Source: Bacteroidaceae bacterium
Lineage (GTDB): Bacteria; Bacteroidota; Bacteroidia; Bacteroidales; Bacteroidaceae
DNA: 64,000 nt
Direction: 5' to 3'
Assembly (NCBI GenBank): GCA_017615835.1
Contig: JAFZZI010000007.1
Location: 1-64,000, forward strand
Shown one piece after another: positions 34,054 to 43,313 of the stretch. Below the pieces are notes generated by a model. The model was not told the origin of the DNA. It did no database searches and saw nothing but the letters and a program-made list of their open reading frames with translations. Made by a program: the position numbers and the translations under genes. Within the stretch, counting starts at the first letter, position 1, and each line of letters opens with the position of its first letter.

Positions 34054-35385
34054 TTACTCAAATGTCAACCAGTCAACTTGTATCTTGCCCTGCGTGGCCA
34101 TGCGAACCTTCAAATGATGAATACCCTTTGAAGCACCACTGACTTTAGCACTTGCGGAAATGACCTGACGATCGGCCGGAACATCGACGGTAGCAATGAC
34201 TTTGTCATCTTGAAGAATCTCAAGGGTTCCAGCTGACGGAGGTACTATCTTGACAGTAACTTTTTTGGGAGCCTTATCAAACTGTACAGTGTTGTACTTT
34301 GCCCATGCGCCCTTTTCGAAGAACACAGTCTTCCAACCGGCGAAATAATTACTTGGTTCAAGATACGCGATGCTGTCACCTGTCGCACTAAGCGATGTAT
34401 AACGGTCAAGTTGAATCTTTGTATCAGACTTGGTTATTCCGATACCGCGAAGAGTTGGCTTGACCATGCGGATACTGCCGTCAGGTTCAAAGAAGATACT
34501 GTCAGCGCATACAGATCTGTTCTTATCAAACTCTGGAGAATACTCGTTGTGATGGTAGAACAGATATGTCTGACCTTTGTAATCAATTATGGAATGGTGG
34601 TTGGTCCAACACTTGTTTGCATGTTCCTCAAAGAAAACACCCATAAACTTGTACGGTCCGAAAATATTGTCGGCCATACAGTATGCCAACACCTCCTCGA
34701 CATCCCTTGCCCAAGGGAAAGTCATGTAATAGCGACCATTATGCTTAAAAAGGTAAGGCCCCTCCACAAGTCCTTTGGTGGGAACCTCCTCAACACGGTG
34801 ACGATCGGCCGGATCTGTTGAAACCGACAGCCAGTCGTCATTCAATTTGGTAATTGTAATACCTGGCATTACCAAGTAGCCTTGTCCATCATCATCAACA
34901 AAAACGCAAGGATCAATTCCGCCAACATTCTCCAACGGAGTGGCCTGAGGTGTGTAAGGGCCTTCAGGATAATCGGCCACAGCCACTCCTACCCGATTAC
35001 CTCCTCCAAAACGCTGTCCTGGCTGCGGCTTAGCACCTGCAGGAAAGAAAAAATAGTACTTGCCATTATGCTCCTTACAATCAGGAGCCCACATTGAATA
35101 TCCTTTTTCATTGACCCAGGGAGTAGTCCACTGGTCAACAATCATTCCATGGTCAGTCCAATCTGTAAGGTTGTCAGAAGAGAATACATGATAGTCTGCC
35201 ATACAGAACCAGTCTTTACGACTGTATTCGGCAGGAGCCTTAATGTCATGCGAAGGAAATACGTAAACCCTGTCGCCAACTACAAGAGCAGATGGGTCAG
35301 CCGAGAACTGATCCCTGATTATGGGGTTCTGGGCATTGACTTCCACAACTAAAAGCAGAAGCAGAAACAAAACAATTTTTTTCAT
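34054..35385 (-). CDS. GH43 glycosidase with CBM6-like C-terminal module
   Basis: A 443-residue exported enzyme: MKKIVLFLLLLLVVEVNAQ is the signal peptide and fixes the start at 35385; the longer frame begins inside the protease gene. The GH43 propeller has base Asp in FSADPSALVVGDRVYVFPS, Asp in GGIDPCVFVDDDGQGYLV, and acid Glu in KGLVEGPYLFKHNGRYYM. About residues 310-443 form a CBM6-like beta-sandwich (YLEPSNYFAGWKTVFF to VDWLTFE). The gene lies 46 bp after the S41 protease stop without a visible terminator, so it may be read from the housekeeping operon upstream. It probably acts on arabinoxylan; an exact activity is not readable. Confidence 0.88.
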   Translation of the reverse strand: MKKIVLFLLLLLVVEVNAQNPIIRDQFSADPSALVVGDRVYVFPSHDIKAPAEYSRKDWFCMADYHVFSSDNLTDWTDHGMIVDQWTTPWVNEKGYSMWAPDCKEHNGKYYFFFPAGAKPQPGQRFGGGNRVGVAVADYPEGPYTPQATPLENVGGIDPCVFVDDDGQGYLVMPGITITKLNDDWLSVSTDPADRHRVEEVPTKGLVEGPYLFKHNGRYYMTFPWARDVEEVLAYCMADNIFGPYKFMGVFFEEHANKCWTNHHSIIDYKGQTYLFYHHNEYSPEFDKNRSVCADSIFFEPDGSIRMVKPTLRGIGITKSDTKIQLDRYTSLSATGDSIAYLEPSNYFAGWKTVFFEKGAWAKYNTVQFDKAPKKVTVKIVPPSAGTLEILQDDKVIATVDVPADRQVISASAKVSGASKGIHHLKVRMATQGKIQVDWLTFE

Positions 35386-35431
35386 CTCAGTTAAGTTTTC
35401 AAATAAGTTTTCAAAAATCTTCAGTATATTA

Positions 35432-36997
35432 TCAGGATTCCTTTTTAGCAAGGAATTCCAATGCCTTATTATATATGGGATTCAACTCATTCAATATGTT
35501 GTAATATTCATTGAGTGACCACAAATTACGTGCGACCAAAGCCTTAAGCTGCACGGTCAGATATTTTGTGGATTTTTCGAATTCATCCTCAACGAACTCT
35601 ATTCCGGACTCTTCGGCAAGTTTGAGCAACCGGTCCATCAACTCATCGCCAGCGTCAAAACCTTTTTTGAACTTATCAAAACTCTTATATTGCCGCATAA
35701 GTTCGACACGGTTGTGATCAACGTAATCCAAACATACCTGAAGCACTATTCCACGTGCGGTTACCTGACGGTACCACGATGTAGCACGGGTTGTATCAAT
35801 CGGGACAAAGACATCGGGCATGATTCCTCCTCCTCCGTAAACCGTGCGCTTTTCGACAAGAGTATTGTACTTGAGGGTATCGGTAATGTGTATGCTGTCG
35901 GCATTAACCAGTTCTCCACCCAAAAGACGGGTCTCCAAGTCGTGTGCATAATCAATGTCGTCACCGTACGGTTTCTGAATACAACGTCCTGAAGGAGTAT
36001 AATATTTGGCTACAGTAAGCCTTATCATGGATCCGTCAGGAAATTCCACAGGTCTCTGAACGAGTCCCTTGCCATATGAGCGCCGACCTATGACGGTACC
36101 TCTGTCCCAATCTTGAACAGCTCCGGCAACAATTTCGCTGGCTGATGCAGAGTATTCGTCCATAAGAATCACCAACTCTCCCTTACGATACTTACCGTTG
36201 CCCTCAGCAGAATAGACTGTACGACGACTTGAACGCCCCTCTGTGTAGACAATACGGCAATCCTTATTCAAAAACTCATTGCCCATACCGACAGCTGCAC
36301 CGAGATAACCGCCGCCATTGCCCTGGAGGTCAACAATAAGAGACTTGAGTCCATTCTTGCTCAATTTATCAAATTCAGTTTCGAACTCGCTTACTGTAGC
36401 AGCTCCAAAATTGGAGATTTTGATGTAACCTATACCTGGAGCAGCCATGAAAGCAGCATCAATGGTATTTATTGGAATCTGATCTCTGACTACATTGAAA
36501 AAGATAACATCACTAATACCCTGTCTGACCACACCGAGTTTCACAGTTGATCCCTTGGGCCCTCGTAGATGCGAAGAGATCTGAGTGTTTGTCATCTTGA
36601 CACCTGCGAGGATCGTATCATCGGCACTGACAATCCTGTCACCTGCTACTATTCCCACCTTTTCCGAAGGACCTCCCGATATCGGCTGTATCACAACCAT
36701 CGTGTCGCGCACCATATTGAACTGCACGCCAATGCCTTCAAAACTACCTTGAAGCTTCTCGTTGCTGCTGGCAACCTCTTTTGCATTCAGATATGAAGAA
36801 TGGGGATCCAACTCTTCAAGCATTGACACTATGGCTGATTCTACAAGGTTTTCCTCATCAACCTCGTCAACGTACAAATTTGTTATTGCAGTCTCTGCTA
36901 CCAGAAGTTTCTGCAATTGTTGCGTAACCTGGGTTGTCTGTGCAGACAGTCGAAGAACTGCCATTACGGCCACTGCCACCAATAGAAACTTTTTCAT
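35432..36997 (-). CDS. S41 C-terminal processing peptidase (Prc/CtpA-like)
   Basis: A 521-residue periplasmic serine protease. A signal peptide (about 1-20) is followed by a helical N-terminus, a PDZ domain (about 90-170, EGIGVQFNMVRDTMVVIQPISGGPSEKVGI) and the S41 catalytic domain with Ser in LMDEYSASASEIVAGAV and the paired Lys in VIGRRSYGKGLVQ. A helical C-terminal extension (about 400-521) is typical of Bacteroidetes members. It trims the C-termini of periplasmic or lipoprotein substrates. The gene overlaps coaD by 4 bp, in the block GNAT-parE-coaD-protease. Confidence 0.92.
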   Translation of the reverse strand: MKKFLLVAVAVMAVLRLSAQTTQVTQQLQKLLVAETAITNLYVDEVDEENLVESAIVSMLEELDPHSSYLNAKEVASSNEKLQGSFEGIGVQFNMVRDTMVVIQPISGGPSEKVGIVAGDRIVSADDTILAGVKMTNTQISSHLRGPKGSTVKLGVVRQGISDVIFFNVVRDQIPINTIDAAFMAAPGIGYIKISNFGAATVSEFETEFDKLSKNGLKSLIVDLQGNGGGYLGAAVGMGNEFLNKDCRIVYTEGRSSRRTVYSAEGNGKYRKGELVILMDEYSASASEIVAGAVQDWDRGTVIGRRSYGKGLVQRPVEFPDGSMIRLTVAKYYTPSGRCIQKPYGDDIDYAHDLETRLLGGELVNADSIHITDTLKYNTLVEKRTVYGGGGIMPDVFVPIDTTRATSWYRQVTARGIVLQVCLDYVDHNRVELMRQYKSFDKFKKGFDAGDELMDRLLKLAEESGIEFVEDEFEKSTKYLTVQLKALVARNLWSLNEYYNILNELNPIYNKALEFLAKKES

Positions 36998-37455
36998 TTG
37001 GATTTCGTAATATTGAAAGTTTCCAGCATCATACCATCGACCGGATGGCCAAAGTTAATCAATTCTCTGACAAGAGTGCTACTTATGTGCTGCAAAGAGG
37101 GGTCAGAAGGGAGGAGAATGGTTTCAGCACCGCCTATAGCACGATTCGCATCTGCCATCTTACATTCATTCTCAAAATCGGACATGGAGCGGACTCCTCT
37201 CAGTATTACATCTGCCCCACATGACTTGACAACATCCACAGTAAGACCTTCATACTTTATTACTGACACTCGGGCATCATTGACATAATAACGTCTGATT
37301 GCATCAACTCTTGCATCGGCTGTAAACATACAGTTCTTCGTTCCATTAACCCCTACTGCAATAACAACACTTTCTGCAAACGATAACGCCCTTTCAACCA
37401 AATTGGCATGACCTGAAGTAAAGGGATCAAATGTGCCAGGAAACAGTACCTTCAT
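36994..37455 (-). CDS. coaD: Pantetheine-phosphate adenylyltransferase
   Basis: A 153-residue cytosolic enzyme of coenzyme A synthesis that transfers AMP from ATP to 4'-phosphopantetheine. The nucleotidyltransferase motif is LFPGTFDPFTSGHANLV (TxGH form). ISSTLVRELI is the second signature, near residue 125. Length fits the family (about 155-165). I chose the ATG at 37455 since the motif starts directly after it; an ATG two codons up is equally possible. The gene overlaps the parE stop and the protease start, so it is coupled on both sides. Confidence 0.95.
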   Translation of the reverse strand: MKVLFPGTFDPFTSGHANLVERALSFAESVVIAVGVNGTKNCMFTADARVDAIRRYYVNDARVSVIKYEGLTVDVVKSCGADVILRGVRSMSDFENECKMADANRAIGGAETILLPSDPSLQHISSTLVRELINFGHPVDGMMLETFNITKSK

Positions 37456-37457
37456 AA

Positions 37458-39425
37458 TCATAAGAATTTTTCTCCTTCCTCCTCATTCACAAGATCCTGT
37501 TCTACAACAAGATTTTCTATAATGAAGTTCTGACGCTCCATTGTATTCTTGCCCATATAGAAAGAAAGCAGATCCGAAACAGCATCTGTCTTTTGAAGAG
37601 TCACACGCTCCAGACGCATGTCAGGTCCGATAAATGTCTTGAACTCGTCAGGAGAAATCTCTCCCAGACCTTTGAAACGTGTTATTTCGGGATCAGGACT
37701 AAGTTTGTCAACGGCTTCCCTCCGCTCTTCTTCCGAATAACAGTAGATGGTCTCAAAATCAGTGCTCTCCGTAACAACACCCTGAATGGTTCCGCTACCT
37801 GTCTTTGTCTTTTTGCGACGACGGTTACGAACACGGAAAAGTGGAGTCTGTAAGATAAACACATGCCCCTTCTTTACCAGGTCAGGGAAAAACTGAAGAA
37901 AGAACGTGGTCATCAGAAGGCGGATGTGCATACCGTCTACATCGGCATCGGTTGCAATAATCACCTTGTTGTAGCGAAGCCCTTCAAGCCCATCCTCAAT
38001 GTTGAGGGCTGCTTGGAGCAACCTGAACTCAATGTTTTCATAAACGACCTTTTTGGTAAGACCGTAGCAGTTGAGAGGTTTACCTCTAAGACTGAACACA
38101 GCCTGGGTATTGACATCACGGCTTTTTGTTATAGATCCGCTTGCAGAAAGCCCCTCGGTAATGAAGATGCAACTCTCTTCCTTGCGATCACCCTTGATAT
38201 CACTGAGGTGAATGCGGCAGTCTGCCAACTTGCTGTTGTGGAGACTGCTCTCTTTGTTGCGTTCACGAACCAACTTAGTCATACCGGCAATCTCCTTGCG
38301 TTCCTTCTCGGACTCCTGAATCTTCTGGAGTATTGCATCGGCAACCTGTGAATTGATGTGCAGATAGTCGTCAACTTCTTTTTTTACGAAGTCACTGACA
38401 AACTTATTCAAAGAAAGACTGCCACCCGGAGTCATTGTCGTGGAGCCGAGTTTTATCTTTGTCTGGCTTTCGAATACCGGCTCCTCAACGTTGATCGCAA
38501 TCGCTGCGACCATACCGTTGCGTATGTCACAAGCTTCAAAATTTTTGCCGTAAAACTCCTTGATGGTACGTGCAATGTGCTCTTTAAAGGCACTTTGGTG
38601 AGTTCCTCCCTGAGATGTATATTGACCGTTGACAAAAGAGTAATACTCCTCTCCATACTGACTGGTATGAGTAAACGCAATCTCTATGTCCGGGCCTTTG
38701 AGATGGATTATGGGATAAAGACTGGCCGAACTCATTCTCTCATTAAGAAGATCTTCAAGACCAAGACGGGAGATGAACCTTTGGCCGTTGTACATTATTG
38801 CAAGACCAGTGTTCAAATAAGTGTAGTTACGAAGCATGGTCTCTATTATAGAGGCTTGGAAGGAGTAGCCCTTGAAAAGGGTGTCGTCCGGTTCGAAACA
38901 GACCATCGTTCCATGTTCCTCACCACTGTTACTGGTGTCATCACTAATGATATTTCCTCTCTCGAACACCAAAGTCCGTACCTGTCCGTCACGGAAACTA
39001 CTGACGCTGAAATGCGAACTGAGGGCGTTTACAGCCTTGACACCTACGCCATTGAGCCCAACGCTCTTTTTGAAAGCCTTGCTGTCAAACTTGCCGCCTG
39101 TATTCAGCACGCTGACAGCTTCAACAAGTTTCCCTTGTGGTATGCCACGCCCGTAATCACGTACACGAACCCTGCGGTTTTCTTCAAGATCGATTTCTAT
39201 ACGTTTGCCGGCGTTCATTCTGAACTCGTCAATGCTATTGTCTATAACTTCCTTGAGAAGAACGTAGATGCCATCATCGCTTTGTGACCCGTCGCCCAGT
39301 TTTCCTATGTACATGCCGGGTCTTGTCCGCACATGTTCCATATCGTTCATGTGCCGGATATTATCCTCTGTGTATTTTGTCTGCTCCTCTATTTCGAACA
39401 GCCCCCCGTTGATCTCATCATCCAT
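37458..39425 (-). CDS. parE: DNA topoisomerase IV subunit B (ParE/GyrB-like)
   Basis: A 655-residue type IIA topoisomerase ATPase subunit. The GHKL ATPase domain has [18 protein letters not shown] and [13 protein letters not shown]; the TOPRIM domain has [27 protein letters not shown] (metal-binding Asp-x-Asp) and the [13 protein letters not shown] tail. The shape [20 protein letters not shown] with [10 protein letters not shown] points to the ParE branch, not GyrB. The residue after EG is Leu where most family members have Asp (EGDSA). Unlinking of replicated chromosomes is the expected role. The parC gene is not adjacent. It follows the acyltransferase-like gene by 11 bp. Confidence 0.93.
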   Translation of the reverse strand: MDDEINGGLFEIEEQTKYTEDNIRHMNDMEHVRTRPGMYIGKLGDGSQSDDGIYVLLKEVIDNSIDEFRMNAGKRIEIDLEENRRVRVRDYGRGIPQGKLVEAVSVLNTGGKFDSKAFKKSVGLNGVGVKAVNALSSHFSVSSFRDGQVRTLVFERGNIISDDTSNSGEEHGTMVCFEPDDTLFKGYSFQASIIETMLRNYTYLNTGLAIMYNGQRFISRLGLEDLLNERMSSASLYPIIHLKGPDIEIAFTHTSQYGEEYYSFVNGQYTSQGGTHQSAFKEHIARTIKEFYGKNFEACDIRNGMVAAIAINVEEPVFESQTKIKLGSTTMTPGGSLSLNKFVSDFVKKEVDDYLHINSQVADAILQKIQESEKERKEIAGMTKLVRERNKESSLHNSKLADCRIHLSDIKGDRKEESCIFITEGLSASGSITKSRDVNTQAVFSLRGKPLNCYGLTKKVVYENIEFRLLQAALNIEDGLEGLRYNKVIIATDADVDGMHIRLLMTTFFLQFFPDLVKKGHVFILQTPLFRVRNRRRKKTKTGSGTIQGVVTESTDFETIYCYSEEERREAVDKLSPDPEITRFKGLGEISPDEFKTFIGPDMRLERVTLQKTDAVSDLLSFYMGKNTMERQNFIIENLVVEQDLVNEEEGEKFL

Positions 39426-39436
39426 GCATCGTCAAG

Positions 39437-40570
39437 TTACTGAAGGTTCTTTGAAAAAAGCGTATGGCGCTTGTGGATTTTGGGTTTATACTCTGTCCAC
39501 ATAGCCTGCACTTTGACGTTATCTTCAAGTTCAAGTGTTGTCTCTGCCCATTTGAAACCCATCTCTATATAGTTCTTTACCAACTCGGCCATCATTATTG
39601 AATTTACGCCCTTATTGCGGTAATCGCTTGCAACGGCTACAAGAAGGAGGTCTAAAGTATCCGGATGCTTCACGAACAGAGCCTTGAACAGATACCACCA
39701 TCCAAACGGCATCAGTCTCCCTCTCGCTTTCTGCAAAGCCTCTGAAACGGAAGGCATTGACACCCCCAAACCCACGAGCCGGTCATTTTCATCCGCCACA
39801 AGACATACCATACGGTGGTCAACTAAAGGCATGTACAATTCTGAATACTGTTTTATCTGCCTGTCTGAAAGAGCGGAATAACCAACTAAGTCTCTGTAGC
39901 TTTCATTGACAAGATTGAAAATATCAATTCCCCTTTTCTTCACGAGTTTGCGCGTCGTCGGATAATGTTCTGAGTGGAGATGGTAGCGTTCCTTTATCAT
40001 CTCACTCAACCGGACATGTCTGGGAGGCACTTCATCGGGGACTGTCAATCTTTTCTCAATCCATCCGGAGACCTTTGAGTATCCTAACTTCTGAAGATGA
40101 ATCGGGTAGTACGGATAGTTGTAACTTGTTGCCTGAGTAGCCAACTGATCAAATCCTTCAACCAACATTCCTTCACGGTCAAGATCGGAAAATCCCAGAG
40201 GTCCCTGTATAGTTGTCATTCCTCTCTGACGTCCCCAAGCGGATACAGTTTCAAGCAATGCCTTAGAGACATCAAGGTCATCAATAAAATCAAGCCATCC
40301 GAAACGGACAGCCTTAACGTTCCATCGGGTATTCGAGCTTGTATTTATAATCGCAGCCACCCTGCCGACCAACTTGTCTGCCTTGTAAGCCAGATAGTAT
40401 TCAGCCTCACAAAATTCAAACGCTGCATTCCTCTTTGGATCAAGCGTATTCATTTCGTCAAAAAAGAGCGCGGGGACGGAATAAGGATTATCCTTGTATA
40501 GTTCCAGGTTGAATCCTATGAATTTCCGTAACTGACGTTTGGACGTTACGCGCACCACATTAACAGTCAT
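39437..40570 (-). CDS. GNAT-like acyltransferase family protein
   Basis: A 377-residue cytosolic protein. About residues 1-110 (TVNVVRVTSKRQLRKFIGFNLELYKD to FGWLDFIDDLDVSKALLETV) and 110-377 are predicted GNAT-type regions. The GTxxx acetyl-CoA loop is not sharply seen, but RNKGVNSIMMAELVKNYIEMG and WAETTLELEDNVKVQAMW are GNAT-like C-terminal features. It belongs to a conserved, poorly described family common in Bacteroidetes. The start at 40570 follows directly from the promoter at 40597-40627; a longer frame would contain that promoter. It leads the operon with parE, coaD and the S41 protease. The substrate is unknown. Confidence 0.72.
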   Translation of the reverse strand: MTVNVVRVTSKRQLRKFIGFNLELYKDNPYSVPALFFDEMNTLDPKRNAAFEFCEAEYYLAYKADKLVGRVAAIINTSSNTRWNVKAVRFGWLDFIDDLDVSKALLETVSAWGRQRGMTTIQGPLGFSDLDREGMLVEGFDQLATQATSYNYPYYPIHLQKLGYSKVSGWIEKRLTVPDEVPPRHVRLSEMIKERYHLHSEHYPTTRKLVKKRGIDIFNLVNESYRDLVGYSALSDRQIKQYSELYMPLVDHRMVCLVADENDRLVGLGVSMPSVSEALQKARGRLMPFGWWYLFKALFVKHPDTLDLLLVAVASDYRNKGVNSIMMAELVKNYIEMGFKWAETTLELEDNVKVQAMWTEYKPKIHKRHTLFSKNLQ

Positions 40571-40596
40571 CTCGCTTTCATTGACGTACAATCGTA

Positions 40597-40627
40597 CAAA
40601 TTTACTAAAAACATGCCAAAAGACAAA
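40597..40627 (-). promoter_or_regulatory. Promoter of the acyltransferase-parE-coaD-protease operon
   Basis: Minus strand: TTTG (40627-40624), 19 bp, TAAATTTG (40604-40597): exact consensus. It decides the start codon of the first gene (40570 rather than 40636). Confidence 0.75.
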
Positions 40628-40690
40628 AAAAGGCATTCAAACAATCACTTTAAGGAAAAATGCAGTATTTTTATCTGCAACAAAACAACA

Positions 40691-40710
40691 ACAGGACAGT
40701 ATGATCCTGT
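40691..40710. repeat. Short inverted repeat before the GH9 gene
   Basis: ACAGGA, an 8-nt spacer, TCCTGT, ending 17 bp before ATG 40727. It could be an operator or a 5' UTR hairpin. Such short repeats arise by chance, so confidence is low. Confidence 0.3.
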
Positions 40711-40726
40711 AATAGACTAATCAAAT

Positions 40727-43288
40727 ATGAAGAAATCTTTGTTACTGTTTTCCCTGACAATTCTCGGATGGTGTGAGACTTATGCAGATGTATTCCAAAT
40801 CGGCAATAACGGTTACTTCGAACAGGGAGGAATCAATGTTATGGCTTTTCAGGACACCTACCCTGAAGGACATCAGAGCGGCGTATGTGTAATAATGAAC
40901 GGCAATAGAATTGCCACAAACGGAGATCTTCGCCTGGAAGCCACTCCAGGACAATGGCAACCGCTTCCTAAACAAAAAAAACGCGTGACCGAAGGCAATG
41001 CCATCACAACTTACCTCTCATACCCGGACTCCACCAAACATGAAACAGGTTTCAACCCCATGTTATACCCCGACCTCCAATTATCATATTCCGTAAAAGT
41101 TGAAGGTGTTGAAGGTGGTGTCCTGGTTACTGTTGACCTTGACCAGCCTGTGCCTGAATACTATCTTGGGAAAGTAGGTTTCAATCTCGAATTTTTCCCG
41201 GGCTCTCTATTCGGGAAACCATGGATTATGGACGATAAAGCAGGAATTTATCCCCAGCAGCCCAACAGCCCGCTTGCATCGACAAGAACGAATCTGGAGC
41301 ATATCGGCGATTTCCATACCGGACGAGGCTCAATAATTGACCGCCAGCATTTTCTTGGAGAATCAGGCGTTTTCAATCCAATCATTGCAGACGACATTAT
41401 CTCCGAGCCATATGCGACAGGCAAGAGTTTCACCTCAAGGCCTGACGATCCCCTGAACCGTCTTACAGTTCAGAGCCTTACAGACGCGGATCTCATACTG
41501 TATGATGGACGCATGAACCACAACAACGGATGGTTTGTACTTCGTTCCGAAATTCCGGAGGGTGCCACCAAGGGAGCTGTAAAATGGCTTATTAAACCAG
41601 AGGTCACTAAAGAATGGTACTACAATCCTGTTATCCAGACTTCGCAGGTCGGCTATCTGCCGGCCCAGAAGAAGGTTGCGGTAATTGAACTTGACGGACG
41701 TACAGAAAACCCTGACAGAACTGCACAACTATTCCGTATTACCGCGGATGGAGATCATCCGGTTAAGACATTGTCAGTTGACAACTGGGGAAAGTTTCTT
41801 CGCTACTACTACATGCAGACAGACTTCTCAGACATTACAGAAGAGGGCCTTTACCAGATTCACTATGCCGGAAGTCTCTCACCCATTTTCAGCATAAGCC
41901 CCAATGTCTTCGACAGAGGCGTCTGGCAACCTGTCATCGAATATTTCCTCCCTGTCCAGATGTGCCACATGCGCGTTAACGAAAAATACAAGGTATGGCA
42001 TGATGCATGTCATATGGATGATGCTCAAATGGCAGATAACTACAACCTTTTTGATGGCTACGACCAACGGCCTGGGCTTTCAAAGTTCAGCCCGGGACAG
42101 ATAGTGGACAATGTCAACGTCGGAGGATGGCACGATGCAGGTGATTTCGACCTTAGGATCGAGTCTCAGGCAGGAGAGTCGTATATTCTGGCCCTTGCCT
42201 ATGAAGCCTTCCACCCAGATATTGATGTTACGTCAATTGATCAAGTGAACCATATATGCGAAATACATCAGGCTGACGGAAAGAATGATATCCTGCAACA
42301 GGTTGAGAACGGAGCCCTTACAGTTATCAACAGTTGGCTGGCACTGGGACGTCCCTATCGCGGGATTATATGCAACAGCCTGCGTCAATATGTACTGCTC
42401 GGTGATGCGTCTGCAATGACAGATGGGAAAATAGGCAACAGCGATGACCGCTGGATATTCACAGAAAACAATCCCGGACGAGCCATTTCCGCAGCGGCTG
42501 ACATGGCTGCCTCTTTTCGGGTTCTGAAAGGATTTAACGACACTCTTGCAGTACATTGTCTGGAATTTGCAGAGAGTATCTACCAGAGCATACCCGACCC
42601 TTCTGCACAAAATCAGGGTTCTACAACATTCAGACGCGGTACGGACAAGACACGATGTGCTGCAGAACTATGGCTGGCAACCGGCAAGCCTGAGTACAGG
42701 GATTTTCTGATTTCAAACCAGCAGTCCATAATCAGAGGGATACAAGGAAACGCATGGTATCTTTGCCGCGTAGCCAAACAATTCGGAACGCTTCGCAAAG
42801 ACAAAGAGGCTAAGGCTTGGGCCGAAGCTTTTGAAGAGGCTTTAAAGAGCGTTCCGGCTGGTATTGAAAGGCGCGCCTCACAAACTCCATACGGTGTTCC
42901 CTATCAACCTTCTATTTGGGGAGCAGGCTGGGACATACAGACCTTTGGATACCAGCAGTATTTTCTGGTGTCAGCTTACCCCGAGGTATTCGATATCAAC
43001 CCCATGCTAAGTGCGCTGAACTTTGTTTTGGGATGCCATCCAGGCAGCAATCAGGCTTCTTTCGCATCTGGTATCGGTGCCCAGTCGGCTACGGTCGGCT
43101 ATGGTCTTAACCGTTCTGATTGGAGCTACATCCCTGGCGGAGTTATTTCCGGAACAGCAATGATCCGTCCCGACTTCCCGGAATTGCTCACATGGCCTTA
43201 TCTCTGGCAACAAACAGAATATGTACTCGGTGGCGGTTCCTCCCACTACATGTTCTTGGTACTCGCTGCCCTACAACTCTGCAAGTGA
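40727..43288 (+). CDS. GH9 family endoglucanase-like enzyme
   Basis: An 853-residue exported protein. A signal peptide (about 1-20) precedes an N-terminal region of about 280 residues not clearly assigned (beta-rich, FQIGNNGYFEQGGINVMAFQ). An Ig-like CelD_N domain follows (about 300-410, IQTSQVGYLPAQKKVAVIEL), then the (alpha/alpha)6 GH9 catalytic domain. Catalytic Asp470 and Asp473 lie in GGWHDAGDFD. The acid Glu831 lies in QQTEYVLGGGSSHYM, and WGAGWDIQTFGYQQYFL and LGCHPGSNQASF are family segments. Relatives cut cellulose, xyloglucan or mixed-linkage glucans. The large N-terminal part is unusual for GH9. It is monocistronic and convergent with the antiporter gene. Confidence 0.9.
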   Translation: MKKSLLLFSLTILGWCETYADVFQIGNNGYFEQGGINVMAFQDTYPEGHQSGVCVIMNGNRIATNGDLRLEATPGQWQPLPKQKKRVTEGNAITTYLSYPDSTKHETGFNPMLYPDLQLSYSVKVEGVEGGVLVTVDLDQPVPEYYLGKVGFNLEFFPGSLFGKPWIMDDKAGIYPQQPNSPLASTRTNLEHIGDFHTGRGSIIDRQHFLGESGVFNPIIADDIISEPYATGKSFTSRPDDPLNRLTVQSLTDADLILYDGRMNHNNGWFVLRSEIPEGATKGAVKWLIKPEVTKEWYYNPVIQTSQVGYLPAQKKVAVIELDGRTENPDRTAQLFRITADGDHPVKTLSVDNWGKFLRYYYMQTDFSDITEEGLYQIHYAGSLSPIFSISPNVFDRGVWQPVIEYFLPVQMCHMRVNEKYKVWHDACHMDDAQMADNYNLFDGYDQRPGLSKFSPGQIVDNVNVGGWHDAGDFDLRIESQAGESYILALAYEAFHPDIDVTSIDQVNHICEIHQADGKNDILQQVENGALTVINSWLALGRPYRGIICNSLRQYVLLGDASAMTDGKIGNSDDRWIFTENNPGRAISAAADMAASFRVLKGFNDTLAVHCLEFAESIYQSIPDPSAQNQGSTTFRRGTDKTRCAAELWLATGKPEYRDFLISNQQSIIRGIQGNAWYLCRVAKQFGTLRKDKEAKAWAEAFEEALKSVPAGIERRASQTPYGVPYQPSIWGAGWDIQTFGYQQYFLVSAYPEVFDINPMLSALNFVLGCHPGSNQASFASGIGAQSATVGYGLNRSDWSYIPGGVISGTAMIRPDFPELLTWPYLWQQTEYVLGGGSSHYMFLVLAALQLCK

Positions 43289-43313
43289 CCACAAGGACGG
43301 AGACTATACCCAG

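Noticed and set aside
38358-39287. 309-residue open frame on the plus strand opposite parE
   Set aside because: It lies wholly antisense to a clear ParE, has no signal peptide or motif and no promoter; a shadow frame.
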